Positions 31,801 through 44,702 are shown, counted from the first letter of the stretch. The stretch is DNA of 59,359 bases from Symsagittifera roscoffensis (GCF_963678635.1 NW_026971157.1:1-59359), one strand, 5' to 3'. Numbers and translations: made by a program. Notes: a model not told the origin generated them from the sequence alone.

Positions 31801-32765
31801 GATTTTTTAGTAAAAAAAATCCAAAAATGGAAACTGTGTAGGTGTTTCTTCTCCTATATAATTCCTAAAATCCCAGCAGAAATCAAGGTTCCAGATGGCT
31901 GCTGTCATGTTTCTTTTTTACCAGCTTTGAACAAACAATAATGAAGAAACGCTTTTTTTGTTTTCAGTAGTTTTTACCGAAAAATTTCAACCCAAGATTA
32001 TAAGTTTGTGCCAACAGTTCTTACAGATTTTGGAAAATTATAAAAATCTAACATGTTCATTCCTCGGCCAATGTTAACCATTCGGTAAACATCTTTTTAC
32101 ATACCAATATTTCGTAGTTATTGGAGTGTTTCGAGTGTTATTTCATCTAATTGGAAAAATTTTGCAAAAACAACGAAAGTATAGAGCAAAAATTTCGTAC
32201 GACATGATTTCTTTTCTAACAAGAAACGATCTTCAAACTTTTGGCTCATCAATTTTACAAAGAGTTTATAGGAAACATTACTCAAATTATGCTCTTGATT
32301 TATTGAAAAAACCTGATAGTTTTTATTGACTGATAAGAATTTGCATAAATTGATCACCTCAGATTTTCATGAAAAAACCTGAAAATTTCAAATGCTTAAA
32401 AAAACTCATTTTATTCACGACAGAAAGAACAATTATTTAATATTTTAAGCAATTCCGAAATTCAGTTCATTTTTGTCGAAAGATTTAATTTTTCCAGCGT
32501 TTTAGGTTTTTCGAAACAATGAAAGAAGCTACTCAAGTTTTTGAACAAATTGCCAAAGATGTTTTATTTTTCAGCAAATGGCAAAAAATGTTTCCAAATT
32601 CAAAAAAAAATTCAATTTCTCAACATGTTGCAAAATCAGTCATTTTTCCTAAAAGAATGTAGATAATGATTCCTTCTTTCAAGTCGGGGTGAAATTTATT
32701 TCAAATAATTTAAGTAAACCCAGATTTTGCAGAGGAATTTTTGATTTTTTTGTACTATCATATTA
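28831..32765. other. AT-rich non-coding stretch
   Basis: Only short ORFs without family features. A patch with higher GC at about 31,040-31,690 has no recognisable gene. Nothing further is supported. Confidence 0.5.
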
Positions 32766-33210
32766 TCAATTCAAAGGAGCGTTGAGCAGCCAGCAGAAGT
32801 TCTCGATTGATCTGAATGCTGATCTTAGCTCTATTGCTGTTGATTCTCTTGGTGGGTCGCTCACTGGAGGCCTTGGATCAGAAAACTCTTCAGTATCGTC
32901 GCTGTGTATTAGGTTGATAGCAGATTCCTCAATCTGCCAATAAAAGCGGAAGTCGTGGACTGGTTGAGCAACAAAATGTGAAAAAGCAAATTCCGGTGTA
33001 GATGATCTCAATATGCTTAATTACCTGTTTCAACATCTGAATTGTTCCAGGTTGGATTTCAGTTATACAGACTTGCATCTGGTGATGTTCGTTGAAGGCC
33101 CTTCTCATAATATCAACCATGTGCCAATTTTGAATTGAGACAATCATTGGAGCCAAAAAACCCGAAGACTGACTCAACATCTTTGTGCTGGCCATTTTGG
33201 ATGAGAACAT
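32766..33210 (-). CDS. Possible two-exon small gene, predicted 117 aa
   Basis: Exon 1 33,210-33,025: ATG, 62 codons, ending CAG followed by GTAATTAAG. Exon 2 32,933-32,766: preceded by TTTTATTGGCAG, 55 codons and TGA. The junction is phase 0 and keeps one frame; the intron would be 91 bp. Exon 1 contains MVDIMRRAFNEHHQMQVC and exon 2 is acidic with a Pro-rich stretch (PRPPVSDPP). I do not recognise the family, and no signal peptide or membrane segment is seen. Support is only the matching splice sites and the non-random composition in an AT-rich neighbourhood. It could be a gene fragment, or the first exons of something longer. Confidence 0.35.
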
Positions 33211-36200
33211 GACCGAGTATATAAGATTGATCTGTGAGAAGAGAAAATCATTTGGAAAATAATGTGAAGAAAAAGGCTGAAAATTGAGAAAAAAGACAAG
33301 AAATATGATTGATAAAGAACTGAGAGAAGAAGTAATTGACGGTTGCTAGTTTAAAAAAAAGAATTAATTGTTTGTTAGAAATAGCTGCAGTTCAATTGCG
33401 TTGGTTTAGCAAATGAAAGCAATTTTTTTATATGGAATGAAGTCGTGTATAATCAGAGCTGAGCTTTCTTTCACAGTTAATTTAGAAAAAGTCGTATTCA
33501 AAAAAATAAAGTTCCAATTTAGATTTTTTTACCTAATGTTGTTTCCAATTACACAAAAAAGCCCATGGATGTTAATTCTTCGGATTTTGAAGATTTTGAT
33601 TTTCCAAATAAAAAAATTAAAACAAAAACAATTGCAGAACCTGAATATACGATGTTTGCAGAATTTTTTAAAAGTTTGCCGTCATAATCAACAAAACAAA
33701 TTAATGTAGTTAGTATTCTTACAAGTTTTCTCATTCAACCAGGTGAAATATTTTTTTATAAAATCTACGAAAAACTTCTGATTTTGCTCCAAATACTCAA
33801 TTTTTCAAAAATAATTTTTGATTGGGGAAAAGTGTTCAATTTGTTAGGACTTTTAAAGCAAATCTGTCAAACTCTGATTCCGAACTTATTTACATTATTT
33901 CGAACTTTGCAATTTTTTGAAAGAGTAAAACTGAAAAACTTTTGATAAGATTTTTGACAAATTTAGCTATCGGCTAAGGATAAAAAGCGTCGTCGTTAAA
34001 TTTTAAGACATTTTTGGGATTAATTTCAAATATTTTAAAAGTTTCAAACAAGATTTTTTTGTCAGTTGTCCTTCATTTGTAGTTTTAAAGCTCTGATATG
34101 CAATAGGAGTATCTTTGTTTGGGTAATATTCCCATTAAATATGTTTTATGTAGAAGATGAAATCTATTTTGAATTCTAACAGAACTCTTTTCAAAATGAG
34201 AAGAAACTCACTTTTTTACTAAACAATTCTGTTTGAATGATTTTGAAGATGGTTGTTAGTTTTCTGTTAGCGACAGCAGACAAAAAAACATCATTTTGAT
34301 TTCCTTTGCGCTTAAAGCAACAGTTTTCTACATTATATAGCAACTTGAAAGAACCAAGTTTCTTCTTTAAAAACAAATGAGTGTGAATCTTCAGAAACAA
34401 AATTTTGTTCATTTCAAACCTGCCCCTTTGAAAAAATATCGAATAAAAAAATTTGAATTTTCGTCCTTGCTGAATTTTCAAAATTTTTCAGATGCTATTG
34501 CTGAAAAAACGAGAAAAAGAATTGCGAGAATAATAGAAACACGTGTGTTTTTAAGTAAAATGTTTTCCAAGGTTTTGAATTAAAAAGCAAAATTGAACTA
34601 TCATGGGGCCAAGAAAACATTTCCGTCAAGTACTAAGCAATTGTTGACTTCTCAATCGAAGGACTATGTGGCAAAACAAGGGAAGCCCAACGATAATTTA
34701 GCATACTTGAACAAAACTAAGGAGGAGGAAAGGGAAGATGGAAAAATTTTGCGCAGGATTATAGAGCTCGCGAATATTTCTTGGTGGATACCAATTTGAA
34801 AAAAAGAGCACAAGGCAATTAAATTTCAAATTTTTAAGTTGGTGACCAAATTCATCAACTAGAAGCTGGAGAAAACTTCAACAAGCTCGATTTTGCACCA
34901 AAAATTGGAATGACTCTGGACTTTGTTTTCCAAAATAAAGTGCGATACTACAATGCTATCGAAAACAAAACTCCTAGTGAGAAATCGCATTGCCGAGTAC
35001 GAAACTGACTAAATAACAGTTCAAGGGAAAGTATAGCAGTTTGATTTTGTAGAGCAAGGTACCCAAGAACTCTATAACACAAAATAGATTGTCAAGTTAA
35101 ACTGAATGCTACTATTTTGCTATACTTCTCAAACCATCACAATCGGGTATCGGTACTCTGTCTTTTTTGAACCTTCACCACGAAATAGGCAAATTAACTA
35201 TCTTTTATCGCAATAAGAGAACTAATCGTACAAAGCTCATCCTGGTCTTTACCGTGCGCAAGCAGTCTATTTGATGCTCTTTCATCTCAATTGTCCTGGA
35301 TACTTATCTTGATGCATACATCTCATTTATTTAATTTGGCCAGGATCCGCAGAGTTTTTGCACAGTTGCCAATAACTAATTAAATTTTAATCAAGGAATT
35401 AATTGATTGCAAGAGAATTATGTACAATTTTGGTATTCAATTTTCAATACGGAGAATATATTGGAGAACAAGAAAGCAAATCGTTGGAATTAATGAGAAA
35501 ACAGTCAAATCGCTAAAACTCAAGAATCATAACATCCATACTAGCGGTAGTGATACTTTTTTTGAAGTACTTCCGATGCCCCAGCTGTGATGTTTTTTCC
35601 ACAAATCAGATAACCTGAACAAATATCTAATCAGATAAAAAGATAGCGTGGGACATATCTACCCTAAAAATGCATGCACACCTCGAGATACGAATTTCGA
35701 GAAAATCGATGTATTCAATATTTGCCACACCAAACGGCAGAAACGGTTACTAGGGTGGCCATGTTTAATTTTGAATCAATTTGCGTTTACACGGATAACG
35801 TTGAAAGGAACAGAAGCCGCAAATTAGATTCAATACATGTTCTTATTTCTTTTGCAGTGTTTTCAATTTTGCATTCTGATTCAATTTTCATTTGTAAAAA
35901 TCGTTTAAATTTTTTTTCGTTAATATAAAGTTCTACTGAAAAAAGCAAGCAGCAAATGCGAGTCAAACCTGAAGAGAATGAAAACGTTATCTTTGATCAA
36001 GTCAAGAACAGCTTTGACTAAGTGAATGATGGATCGTTGACTAAAAGGCTAAAGTTTTTTGGGTATGAAGTCGAATGTGTTGAAGTTGGAGTGGAAGATG
36101 AGATTTGTACACTTTTCCTGAGATTTCAAAAACCAAATGATTGAGTTTGAATTAACAGTTGATTGACTTTAAAACAACCTTTAAAGAGCAATGTATATAC

Positions 36201-37345
36201 CCACTTACCCTAATATTCATAACACGTAAGTACCGTACCATTAAGCACAATGTAAGCTCATTTCATTGTTACTTTTGGTTAGAGCTGTTGTCGATAAAGT
36301 TCATACTCATAACTTGTCACATCTGTGCAAGACAAAAGTCGTAATCGACGCTAGTCAACATATTCTTTGTAAATGTGTCAGAAAATGCATACCAATTTTT
36401 TCAAAAGATGGAAATTCGACTCTGAAACTGAATAATTCAAAGCTAGAATAAAAACAGAACTAGAAATTTTGAGAACATGGTTTCGCTAATTCTGCGAATC
36501 AATACTGCACTCAAGAACAATCACAATATAAAGTCTCTCAAAACAACTCCATCTACTAATTCCTTATTTGAGAAAGAAAAAAAGGGAAATAAAAAAAGAG
36601 GATTCTGGACAGAGGGACCAGAATCCTCTGTCTGGAGTTATTGAGAGAATAGAGTTTCTGGGTAATATCTCGTACGATAATCAAATCATGCTCAGATCCA
36701 GAAAGACAGTAATCAATCTCGGCGATGAGAAGACACACTAATCAATATATGAGAAGTTTTTCAAGTGATGGAACGTTGTTAAAAAAGTGTTAATGAAGTA
36801 GGGTGTTGAAATCAACCATTACATACAGAAACAATAATTGTAGATTTTTTCGTTCCTCAAAAATGCGAACTCAGAACGTTGGTGCTATACTAAATTTTTT
36901 CATAAGTTTTGCTATAAAAACAAAGTCGAAAAGCTGGAGATGGATGCAGACAAAAGAGAAAGAAATTGAACGATTGTATATTATCTGAGAGGAAAACTTA
37001 ATGAACACGAGGCTTAAGACGATTAAAAAATCTGAAAAAAATGGGTGCAACAGTCTGCAAATGAGAGTAGTGAAAACGATTTTAAAAAATTTCACAAAAC
37101 TGCAGAAATAGTTTCATATCCGATGCAAAAGAGTTTTTTCCTACATAGAAGCTGCCCTGTTCATAAAAACAAAATAAACTCAAAGCATATTTTCGCTGAC
37201 TGATATCTTAAGTCCATGCAGCAAATTTTTTGCCGTTACGATAGTCAGACTGTTAATTTCAAGTTCAGTATCAAAGGACTCATTGAAAAAAATTTCAGAA
37301 TTTCGGGTGGACCAAAGTTTAATACAGACAAATTTTTGACGAAGC
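33211..37345. other. AT-rich non-coding stretch
   Basis: Numerous short ORFs, all low-complexity Lys/Phe/Asn-rich and without domains. No gene, RNA or mobile element is supported. Confidence 0.5.
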
Positions 37346-37359
37346 TATAATTTTGAGCC

Positions 37360-37400
37360 GGGGATTCGGACCGACCACCCATTCGTGACCTATGAGCCAA
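37360..37400 (-). repeat. tRNA-like promoter boxes, possible SINE head
   Basis: On the minus strand, a TGGCTCATAGGT A-box-like motif (37,388-37,399) is followed about 15 nt on by a GGTCCGAATCC B-box-like motif (37,362-37,372) and CCCCGGCTC. The 5' half of a tRNA cloverleaf cannot be paired with this, so it is not an intact tRNA. A tRNA-derived SINE relic is possible. Confidence 0.3.
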
Positions 37401-40230
37401 CTAAAGAGAAGTCAGGTACTTTACCCAAAAAGGAACCATCTCAAGCCTCGTAACTTAAAACTTGACAAAACCTAGAACATATCTTAACTCATTGAAAACC
37501 TAGTCCCTATCTTAATATATAGACTGTTAATACGGATGTTATATTCCCTTTCTTAATACATGGGGGGCCTACACCTTACATCAGCTTCATTATATACTAT
37601 TAACAGAGCTCACCATCATGATGGGTTAAGAACCAGACAGTCTTAGAGACACGAAATATTTGTACCTGGCTGCGGGATTTAGCTGTCTCCTCAACGGGCA
37701 AGACATCGCTCGGAACGATAGCAGGATCCTAACCAGCAACGTTGCCCAGAAGAGTTCGCCCTTCCACATAAAGCCAGTACGGGGACACTCAGCCTCCTTA
37801 ATTCACCTCATCTTTTTATCCCCTCATCTGCTGGGACCTCTTACCAGCCCCTAACAAAAGACTCGTAAAGTCAGCGCCAGTAGATGTCTAGGCAACGACT
37901 CAGATGTACATAGGGACTGTACACAATGAAGACTGTACATTCTGGCATGAAAAGAAACCTGTATAAACGTTAGCCATTAAATGGCCATCACTTGAAATTA
38001 ATCTTACCAAGTATCAAATTCCTTATGTGTAACAAGCTGCCTAGCCACTCTCCTTACAAGTCAGAGCTTTTAAAGTCACCTGCTTTTAAAACCACCAGCC
38101 TTAATTATACATTATGGGATCTACATTGCTAAAAACAGTTTGGTGGCTACAGTACAAGGCAACTTTGGGAAAGCCCAGTTTTCACAAAAGAGTTGAAAAA
38201 CATCATTATCAACAAAACTTGTTGAACAGTCTCCTGTTTTTGATCCAACTAACCCAGAAATGTGAACCCCAAAAATCTCTATTCGAAAATCTGTGAGACA
38301 ATCGCTGATTACGTTAGTTTTGTGACTTCCAAGAATCGTCAGAATGGGGCAATCGCAATGCTAAAGAACTAGTGAGTTAGGACCGATGTGGTTAACTCAT
38401 AGAGTAATTTCGGATAGGGTACACCGTCTGCTCGTCACGCTATCTTATTTTCGGCCGGATAGATTCGTGCAACTTCTTAGTCTAATACCGATCCTAATCT
38501 TACTCTTATACTATCTAGTCTCAGGTTGTTTAACTAGTCTCTGCTAGGCTCAATAGATCTAGGGTATACTGGTTTATTGCGGCTGCTGAAGTTCTCTTGG
38601 AGAGGCAACTAAATTCTAAGTTAAATTCAAATCTCTCTGGTGCTGAAATTACAAGTAATTTCAGCACTTACAAATAAGTGGGTTGTTAGTTAGATGGATC
38701 ATGATTGGTTAATATTAAATACTTTACAGTGGTAAAATATCTAATTTATCCAATCATAAAATGTAGTTTAGATCAGGTTCCACTAGTGATCCTCAAGCTT
38801 TATGCGTCCGTGCTCTTCATGGTTTGCTTTTGCATCTTTAAGCTCAGGCAATGCGTCGTGTTACATAGGTAGATACGTCTTCATTCGATAAACCACAGGT
38901 GACACATTGGAAGCAGGTCAACCGTAACATCGCAATGGAAAAAGTACAAATACAAGAAGTACAATAGCCCAAAATCTCAGAACTGCTGACCAGGGTTCAA
39001 TGGGGTAGATCCCCACCGCAAAGGAAACAGGAGGTGTCCGGTCAACTACTTCAGACATAGCCGACGACAGGAAAATAGTACACTGTTTTGAGACCTACAG
39101 AGTAACAGTGTGACACTCAAGTCCTCCGGCTGACGGAAGAAAAGGACAAGTAACGGAGGTATTGCGAGTATCTCACACAGAGAAGACTGGTAGAAGAAGA
39201 GTTAATACAGCGTCAATCTATAGCTGTCGCCAATCAAAGAGAAGAGAACCTGGCAATGGGTGGGGAAGTCGCTCCAAGATCCGTGAAACTAGCACACTAG
39301 ATAGGATGCCGAGGAGCATATTGCTCAGGGTATGCTTCTAATGCAGTGCCTTAGTTGGGGCCTTCGTCATTCCAATCAACCCCAAATTACCGTTCCTATG
39401 CTTTCTGGTGTAGAAGCACTGGAACAAAGGTTGGTGGGTGAAAACACCTTGCGAGATGGACCGCTCGCTGATTGAGATTCCGCCTGGAACTCCTGCTTCT
39501 CTCTGTCTTGATCATAAGCAAAACGCTTCGGTCCGTCACGCCAGAAATGTAGTCCGTTTCATTGAACCATGGTAATCAAGAGAGTTTTAACCTTTCAAAG
39601 ACTGGTCATTTAGGTCTGCACAAAGTTGGAATTTTGCCAACAACGGCGAGCGAATTTTCGGCCGAATAACCTTTGCTTTAAAAAAACATAAATTTTAATT
39701 TAAGTTATTTTATTTCAAAATGACAAAAAATGAATGTAGTTATTAGTGTAATCATTCTGAGAAAACCATTCTGTGAAGAAAACTTGGATAATAGAAGGTT
39801 TGAAAGTACACATTTTGGTATCATATCAAACCTTTACAGTCTCAAGTTCTTCAATACGAAGCAAACATTTGAGCAAACAGTGACTGGAGTTGTCAGAATT
39901 ATATGAAGTTAGCTGAAATCATGAATCAAAATAATTCAATTTTAACGCTTGATAAAGGACTACAGACTTTAGAAAAAATTGGTAATTTGCCATATAATGA
40001 ATCATGAGACTAAAGCAATGTGCCGATATTTCGGTGGTTGAAAAAACCTTATGTGCCTTGAAACAATTCTAATGGAAAAAATAAAAAAAAAGAATTGTAA
40101 TTTTGAATTGATTTGATTATTTTTAAATCATTTTCTCATTTTTAACATAAGCCAGCGTCTACAAAAAGCATAAAAATTAAGCAATTCAGATGCAAGATTG
40201 AAGACATGATGGGTTAACAAGAGGGATTAA
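37401..40230. other. Non-coding stretch with GC-richer patches
   Basis: The patches 37,440-38,100 and 38,990-39,560 have higher GC than their surroundings and look like diverged repeats, but I recognise neither. No ORF is supported. A perfect palindrome at 38,640-38,667 is listed separately. Confidence 0.4.
38640..38667. repeat. Perfect 13-bp inverted repeat with 2-nt loop
   Basis: GTGCTGAAATTAC (38,640-38,652), AA, then GTAATTTCAGCAC (38,655-38,667): 13 of 13 complementary bases with almost no loop. It could extrude as a cruciform or be the end of a palindromic MITE. No larger flanking inverted repeat was seen. Confidence 0.85.
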
Positions 40231-40234
40231 AATC

Positions 40235-41345
40235 GTTTACATTTTAATCTATTTTGTGCAAAACATTTGAATTAGAAATTGGATTAAAATAATCAACTAT
40301 AATCGATTATAATTGATAATCTTTGTATTGAAAAAAGATGGGTTAAAGATTGATTAAAGTTTGACAACAAGGACGTTCTCCGTGATCTTCCTTTGTTCTG
40401 TAGACAAACCGAATTGTGCTCCTATCCAGTGCACAGTTTGCTTTTGTTTGAACAACCCGCATCCAATTTCAAGCGTTAATAATCAATTATATTATGATTT
40501 TGGTACCAGTTTTACTAAAAATGAGAAAAAATTGATTTTAATCAGTTATTAATCAATTATAATCTCTTTTTGAAATTGAATTTTATTTTATTTTAATCGA
40601 TTATAATCGTTTATTGATCTATCTAGTTTTGATAAAATTATAATCGATTATAATCGATTTTAATCCCTATCGTTTGCCCATTTTGTCTTAGACCTAGCAT
40701 CCGAATTGCTTATATTTTTATGTTTTTTATAGATGTTCTCTTATGTGAAACATCAGAGAAAGGTTTTAAGCGTTATCGAATCAATTCATTTTTTAAATTT
40801 TTTATTTCATTTCTCCATTAAAGTTGGACCATGATGCACATCTTAAGTCTTTTTATCCGCCAAAATATATGCACATTGCTTTAGTTTCTTGATTTACTTA
40901 TTTTTCAAATACCGCGGGAACCTTTCAAATAATACGAAGATATGAAACTCAATGAAACTTTTGTTTGGTGCTAAAACTTTGTGTTCAGATGTACCAAATG
41001 TGACAATGTATCTCGTTTCTAGAAATTTTATTATTGAGAGAAAAATTTGGGGTCCATGTGATATAAGAAAATTGTACTTTTGGTGTTACAAAGTTGTTAC
41101 AAACAAGAGATTATAATCGATTATAATCGATTACAATTGATTTAAAGTGGTTTTTGTATGAACTGTAATCAATTATAATCGATTATAATAGATTATAACC
41201 TATTGGAAAATATCACAATTATAATCGATTATAAATCCTTTAAACACACTAATAAACAGGATTTATAAATCCATTATAAATCTTGGTACTTATAATCAGT
41301 TATAATTGTCAAAAATCATCGTAATAAGCCGTTATAATCAATTGC
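40235..41345. repeat. Interspersed TAATCGATTA palindrome array
   Basis: ATAATCGATTATAA and close variants (TAATCAATTATAAT, TAATCGATTTTAAT) recur many times in about 1.1 kb, densest at 40,290-40,330, 40,480-40,680 and 41,105-41,340. The core TAATCGATTA is self-complementary. Irregular spacing excludes a simple tandem array; the 10-bp palindrome contains TAAT, a homeodomain-type core, on both strands. Confidence 0.75.
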
Positions 41346-41547
41346 TTGCGCCTAAACTTGGATTCGGGAAGCTCAAAAACAACGAACTTCAAAACATGGC
41401 AGAATTCACCTTCATGCTAGCTGGAAGTTAAAATGAGTTGACAAATGCAAAGCCTAAGGAAAACTGTTAAGCTCGTAAAACGGACCGTATAGCAGTCAGG
41501 AAACAATCCCCAAGTCTACCAGCTTAGTCTACCCCTCGGAAAAGTCC

Positions 41548-42020
41548 ATGTCTGATTTTTGTATCAGTGCTTTCAGAATCAATCATCCTGCGTTTTCGAT
41601 GAAAAATACTTTTTTTGCTATAGAAAAAATAGTTTTTGCTATCAATGAAGTTATGTGCAGTGAAAAGCTTTGTTACAGAAAAGCATGTTTATGTTTTTTT
41701 TCAGTCGCTTTCATGGTTGCTGGGTGCTTTTGCAGTTTCACATCAAGTTTAATGGCTGAGGCAGTTTTGGCGAAATTCTGCCAGAAGTCAGTTTTAAGGG
41801 ATATCGAAGTAACAATGAAAGGAAACTCATTGAAAGCAGCAAATACGTTCGGACATACAAGCTTTTTTCCAAACATAAACGGGATCACATCTTCGGAAAA
41901 GTAAAAAGATATATATTTAACATTTTTCTTTCTTGAAATCTCCCATAACGAAGACTCCACCCCGCATCTTTTTAAAAAAAAGAACAGTTTTTGCATCTGA
42001 AAAGTGTCCGCCGATTTCAA
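41548..42020. other. Ambiguous ORF pair on opposite strands
   Basis: A plus-strand ORF (41,548-41,904, 118 codons) and a minus-strand ORF (41,673-42,020, 115 codons) overlap. Neither shows a domain, signal peptide or supporting splice sites. At most one could be real. The minus frame is the less low-complexity of the two. Confidence 0.15.
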
Positions 42021-42598
42021 TTTTTAATTGAGTATTGTCATGATCGAAGTATTTGCTGCTTTTGTTTCATCTTATTTTCTTCTTGTTAGTGTGACAATAA
42101 TTCATCTGGAAGCTTCTTAGGAACCCATTTGCCAAAATTATCAGAGGAAGTAGTTTCTGGTCGGCTGCTTGTGGCTGAGATAGAGGAGTTAAGTTTCAGC
42201 TGAGAAGTGAAGTCAGATTTTTTAACGTCTGCTGATGTCGTACGCGGACTTTAAAGACACGAAAAACCCAGGTAGAGTTCTAAATCTTCATGAAATAATG
42301 AATTACTTAGTTAGAAAAATTAAATATGACCTCAAAATAAGAGCAGCTGAATTTAACAATTAACAGAGTAGCGACCACGAAAAATTTCCTTTAAAATTGT
42401 GTTTTATTCTCCAAATTTTTGCAAACTGTGGACAAAATAGAAACTTAAGATGAATGAAGTTACGCTGGATCAAACAAGTAATGATGTTCCTTATAAGTTT
42501 TCTGAAAAAAAATGAAAAAATACTTTGGTAGATCCTCTAATCGTTTCGCTCAGCGTGTCAGTGTGTTACGTTTCAGTTGAAGTTCATTTCGTTTGACG

Positions 42599-43038
42599 CA
42601 GGGGCGGATCTAGGATTTTCTTCTCGAGGGGGGGGGGGTCTCCGATTTTTCGAAATACTTTCGAAAAATTTGACGACCTTTTTTTTAAGTCCACCAAATT
42701 GATTTTCCGAGCTCTCCTAGAGCACTAAAAACACGCTGATTTGGCCAAATTTTCTGCGCCGCACGCAAATTTTTTAAAAAACAAGTCAAAAAAGCCGTTT
42801 TTGGGAAACTTTTGGAAAATTTTGACAAAAAATTGCGTTTTTTTTTTGGCGCGCTCCCCCTCAAAGTTATTATATATTGGCTACAAAGGCGCCTTTAGAA
42901 AAATTTTAGAGTCGGTCGGCCAAAATTGGATTTCTTAAAAAGTACCAAAGGGGGGACCCTTTGGGTCGGCAGGGGATCAAATCCCTGAGAGGGGAGGCGT
43001 TCGCCCCCACCCCCAGCCCCGTCCTAAATCCGCCCCCG
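42599..43038. mobile_element. hAT-like MITE, 440 bp
   Basis: Left end CAGGGGCGGATCTAGGA; the right end read in reverse is CGGGGGCGGATTTAGGAC, an imperfect terminal inverted repeat of the hAT CAGGGGCGG type. Flanks are GTTTGACG (42,591-42,598) and GTTTTACG (43,039-43,046): an 8-bp target-site duplication with one mismatch, as hAT elements make. No transposase is encoded. Confidence 0.75.
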
Positions 43039-43104
43039 GTTTTACGCCTTCTTCAAACATAGTAGCGGTCTTAGTGGTGTTGGGGCGGGGGGAATTGCTG
43101 CGGA

Positions 43105-43240
43105 CGCCCCTCTTCTCAGAGATTCGACATCCCGCTGACCCAAAGGGTTCCCCTTTGTTCTATTTTGAGATATTCACTTTTGGCTAACGGACCCTAAAAT
43201 TTTTCTAAAAACGCCTTTGGCGAATTTTTTGTCAAATTTT
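43105..43240. mobile_element. Inverted partial copy of the same MITE
   Basis: Read on the minus strand, this matches 42,870-43,010 of the neighbouring MITE (shared AGAAAAATTTTAG and CCCTTTGGGTC in the same order). The pair therefore forms an imperfect long inverted repeat around 43,050. Confidence 0.65.
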
Positions 43241-43479
43241 TCCAAGTGCCTAAAAACGCCTATTTTTGTCTTTTAGAATTTCGCCGGTTACGAACAATGA
43301 GTGAGAAATGTCTTAATATGATAAAAAACGCACTCTTTTAAATTTTTTGGGTCTTTCCGGTCCCCCCCTATTATGAGAAATGAAACCGAAAAGTTTTACA
43401 AAAAAACTAGATTGATATCACCATGAATTTTGTGGCTGATATTCAGAGAGCTTCGAATCAATTTCGGAAACTCCACTAT

Positions 43480-44702
43480 CCCGGGTTGAAGTCACAGTGA
43501 AAGTCAGTACTTCTCCAGAAAATTATTAGTGAAATGTCAGTTCTATATCAGATTCTGGCAAGTGGCAATTCAGCTCTGATCAGAGATAAATCAGAGAAAA
43601 AACCGCAGTACTGTAACGGTACTGAATCAGTGCTGTTACAGTACTGTTTTTATTCTACTAGTTTTCTGATCAGAATAAAATAAGAGTTCTTGTTCTTATA
43701 CTTCTCTAATCATACTAAAATTAGAATTTTTTTTTTATTATTTCTATGGCCAGAAAAAAATCAGAGATATTGCTCTGTTATTTCTATGATCAGAAATCGA
43801 ATCAGAAAAAAACATAACAGCAACAATCTCAAAAAATACAAAAATCCGCGTCGTGACTTTAAAAAAATTATTTGGTTGGGCTGATTTCAAAAACATTTTC
43901 GGCCTTCTTTTTGAAGATTTAAACTAAAATTTTTCGAAAAAATTGAAAAGTTTTAACAAACTCTCGGTTTTAAAACTTAATTGTAAAACAATTAAGAATT
44001 AGGCTCAATAACATTTAAAAAAGCCAAATGAAACTATAAAGTGGAATTGCAAAATGAAATTGATGCTACGCTGTGGAATGATGCACCAATTTTTTTAAAT
44101 GTTTTTTTTCCAAATTTTTACCAGAAACTGCCGAGTTTCCAGGCAAATTCAGTTGCTAAAGCCTTTCAATTACCAACGCTTACCCAATTTCTTTTTTTCG
44201 CAAAAAAGAACTGAGTCTCTAGCTTGTTTTCAGCTGATGTTTAGTTGCGTGGGATGCACCAAATTAAAAAAAATTAATGTTTTTTTTTCATATTTTTAGC
44301 AAAAATTGCAGTGTTTCCTGATAAAATCAGCTGCTCAAGCCTTTTAAATTCTAATGCTGACCAATTTATGTGTTTTGCAGAAACAAACTGCGTTTTTAGG
44401 TTGTTTCTAGCACAATCGTTATACTTTTATCTATTTTAATGAGTTTTTCTCTTTTGTAACGACACGTAACAAAACTTTGAAATTGAATAGAAGTTTCGTT
44501 AAAAAGTTTAGTTATGTTTCAGAATGAAAACAGAATAAAACAGTATCTACAACAGTACTGGCCAATTTTTTCCTGTTCAATCTCTTGATCAGGTGAAAAA
44601 GAGAGTAAATTTCTGACTTTGCACTGATACAGGACTGAATTTTATTTTACAACTGTTGTTCTACTAGAACAGTACTGATAACATCTGTAACTTCAACCCG
44701 GG
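43480..44702. mobile_element. 1.22-kb element with CCCGGGTTGAAGT inverted ends
   Basis: CCCGGGTTGAAGTCACAG at the left end and, inverted, CCCGGGTTGAAGTTACAG at the right end. Similarity continues a little inward to TCAGTACT. Internally there are many CAGTACTG and TCTGATCAGA words, including a 12-bp perfect hairpin (CAGTACTGTAAC with GTTACAGTACTG, about 43,604-43,649). No ORF encodes a transposase and no clear target duplication is visible, so it is a non-autonomous TIR element of unknown superfamily. Confidence 0.65.

Noticed and set aside
37362-37399. Functional tRNA gene
   Set aside because: No acceptor-stem pairing or anticodon arm can be built.
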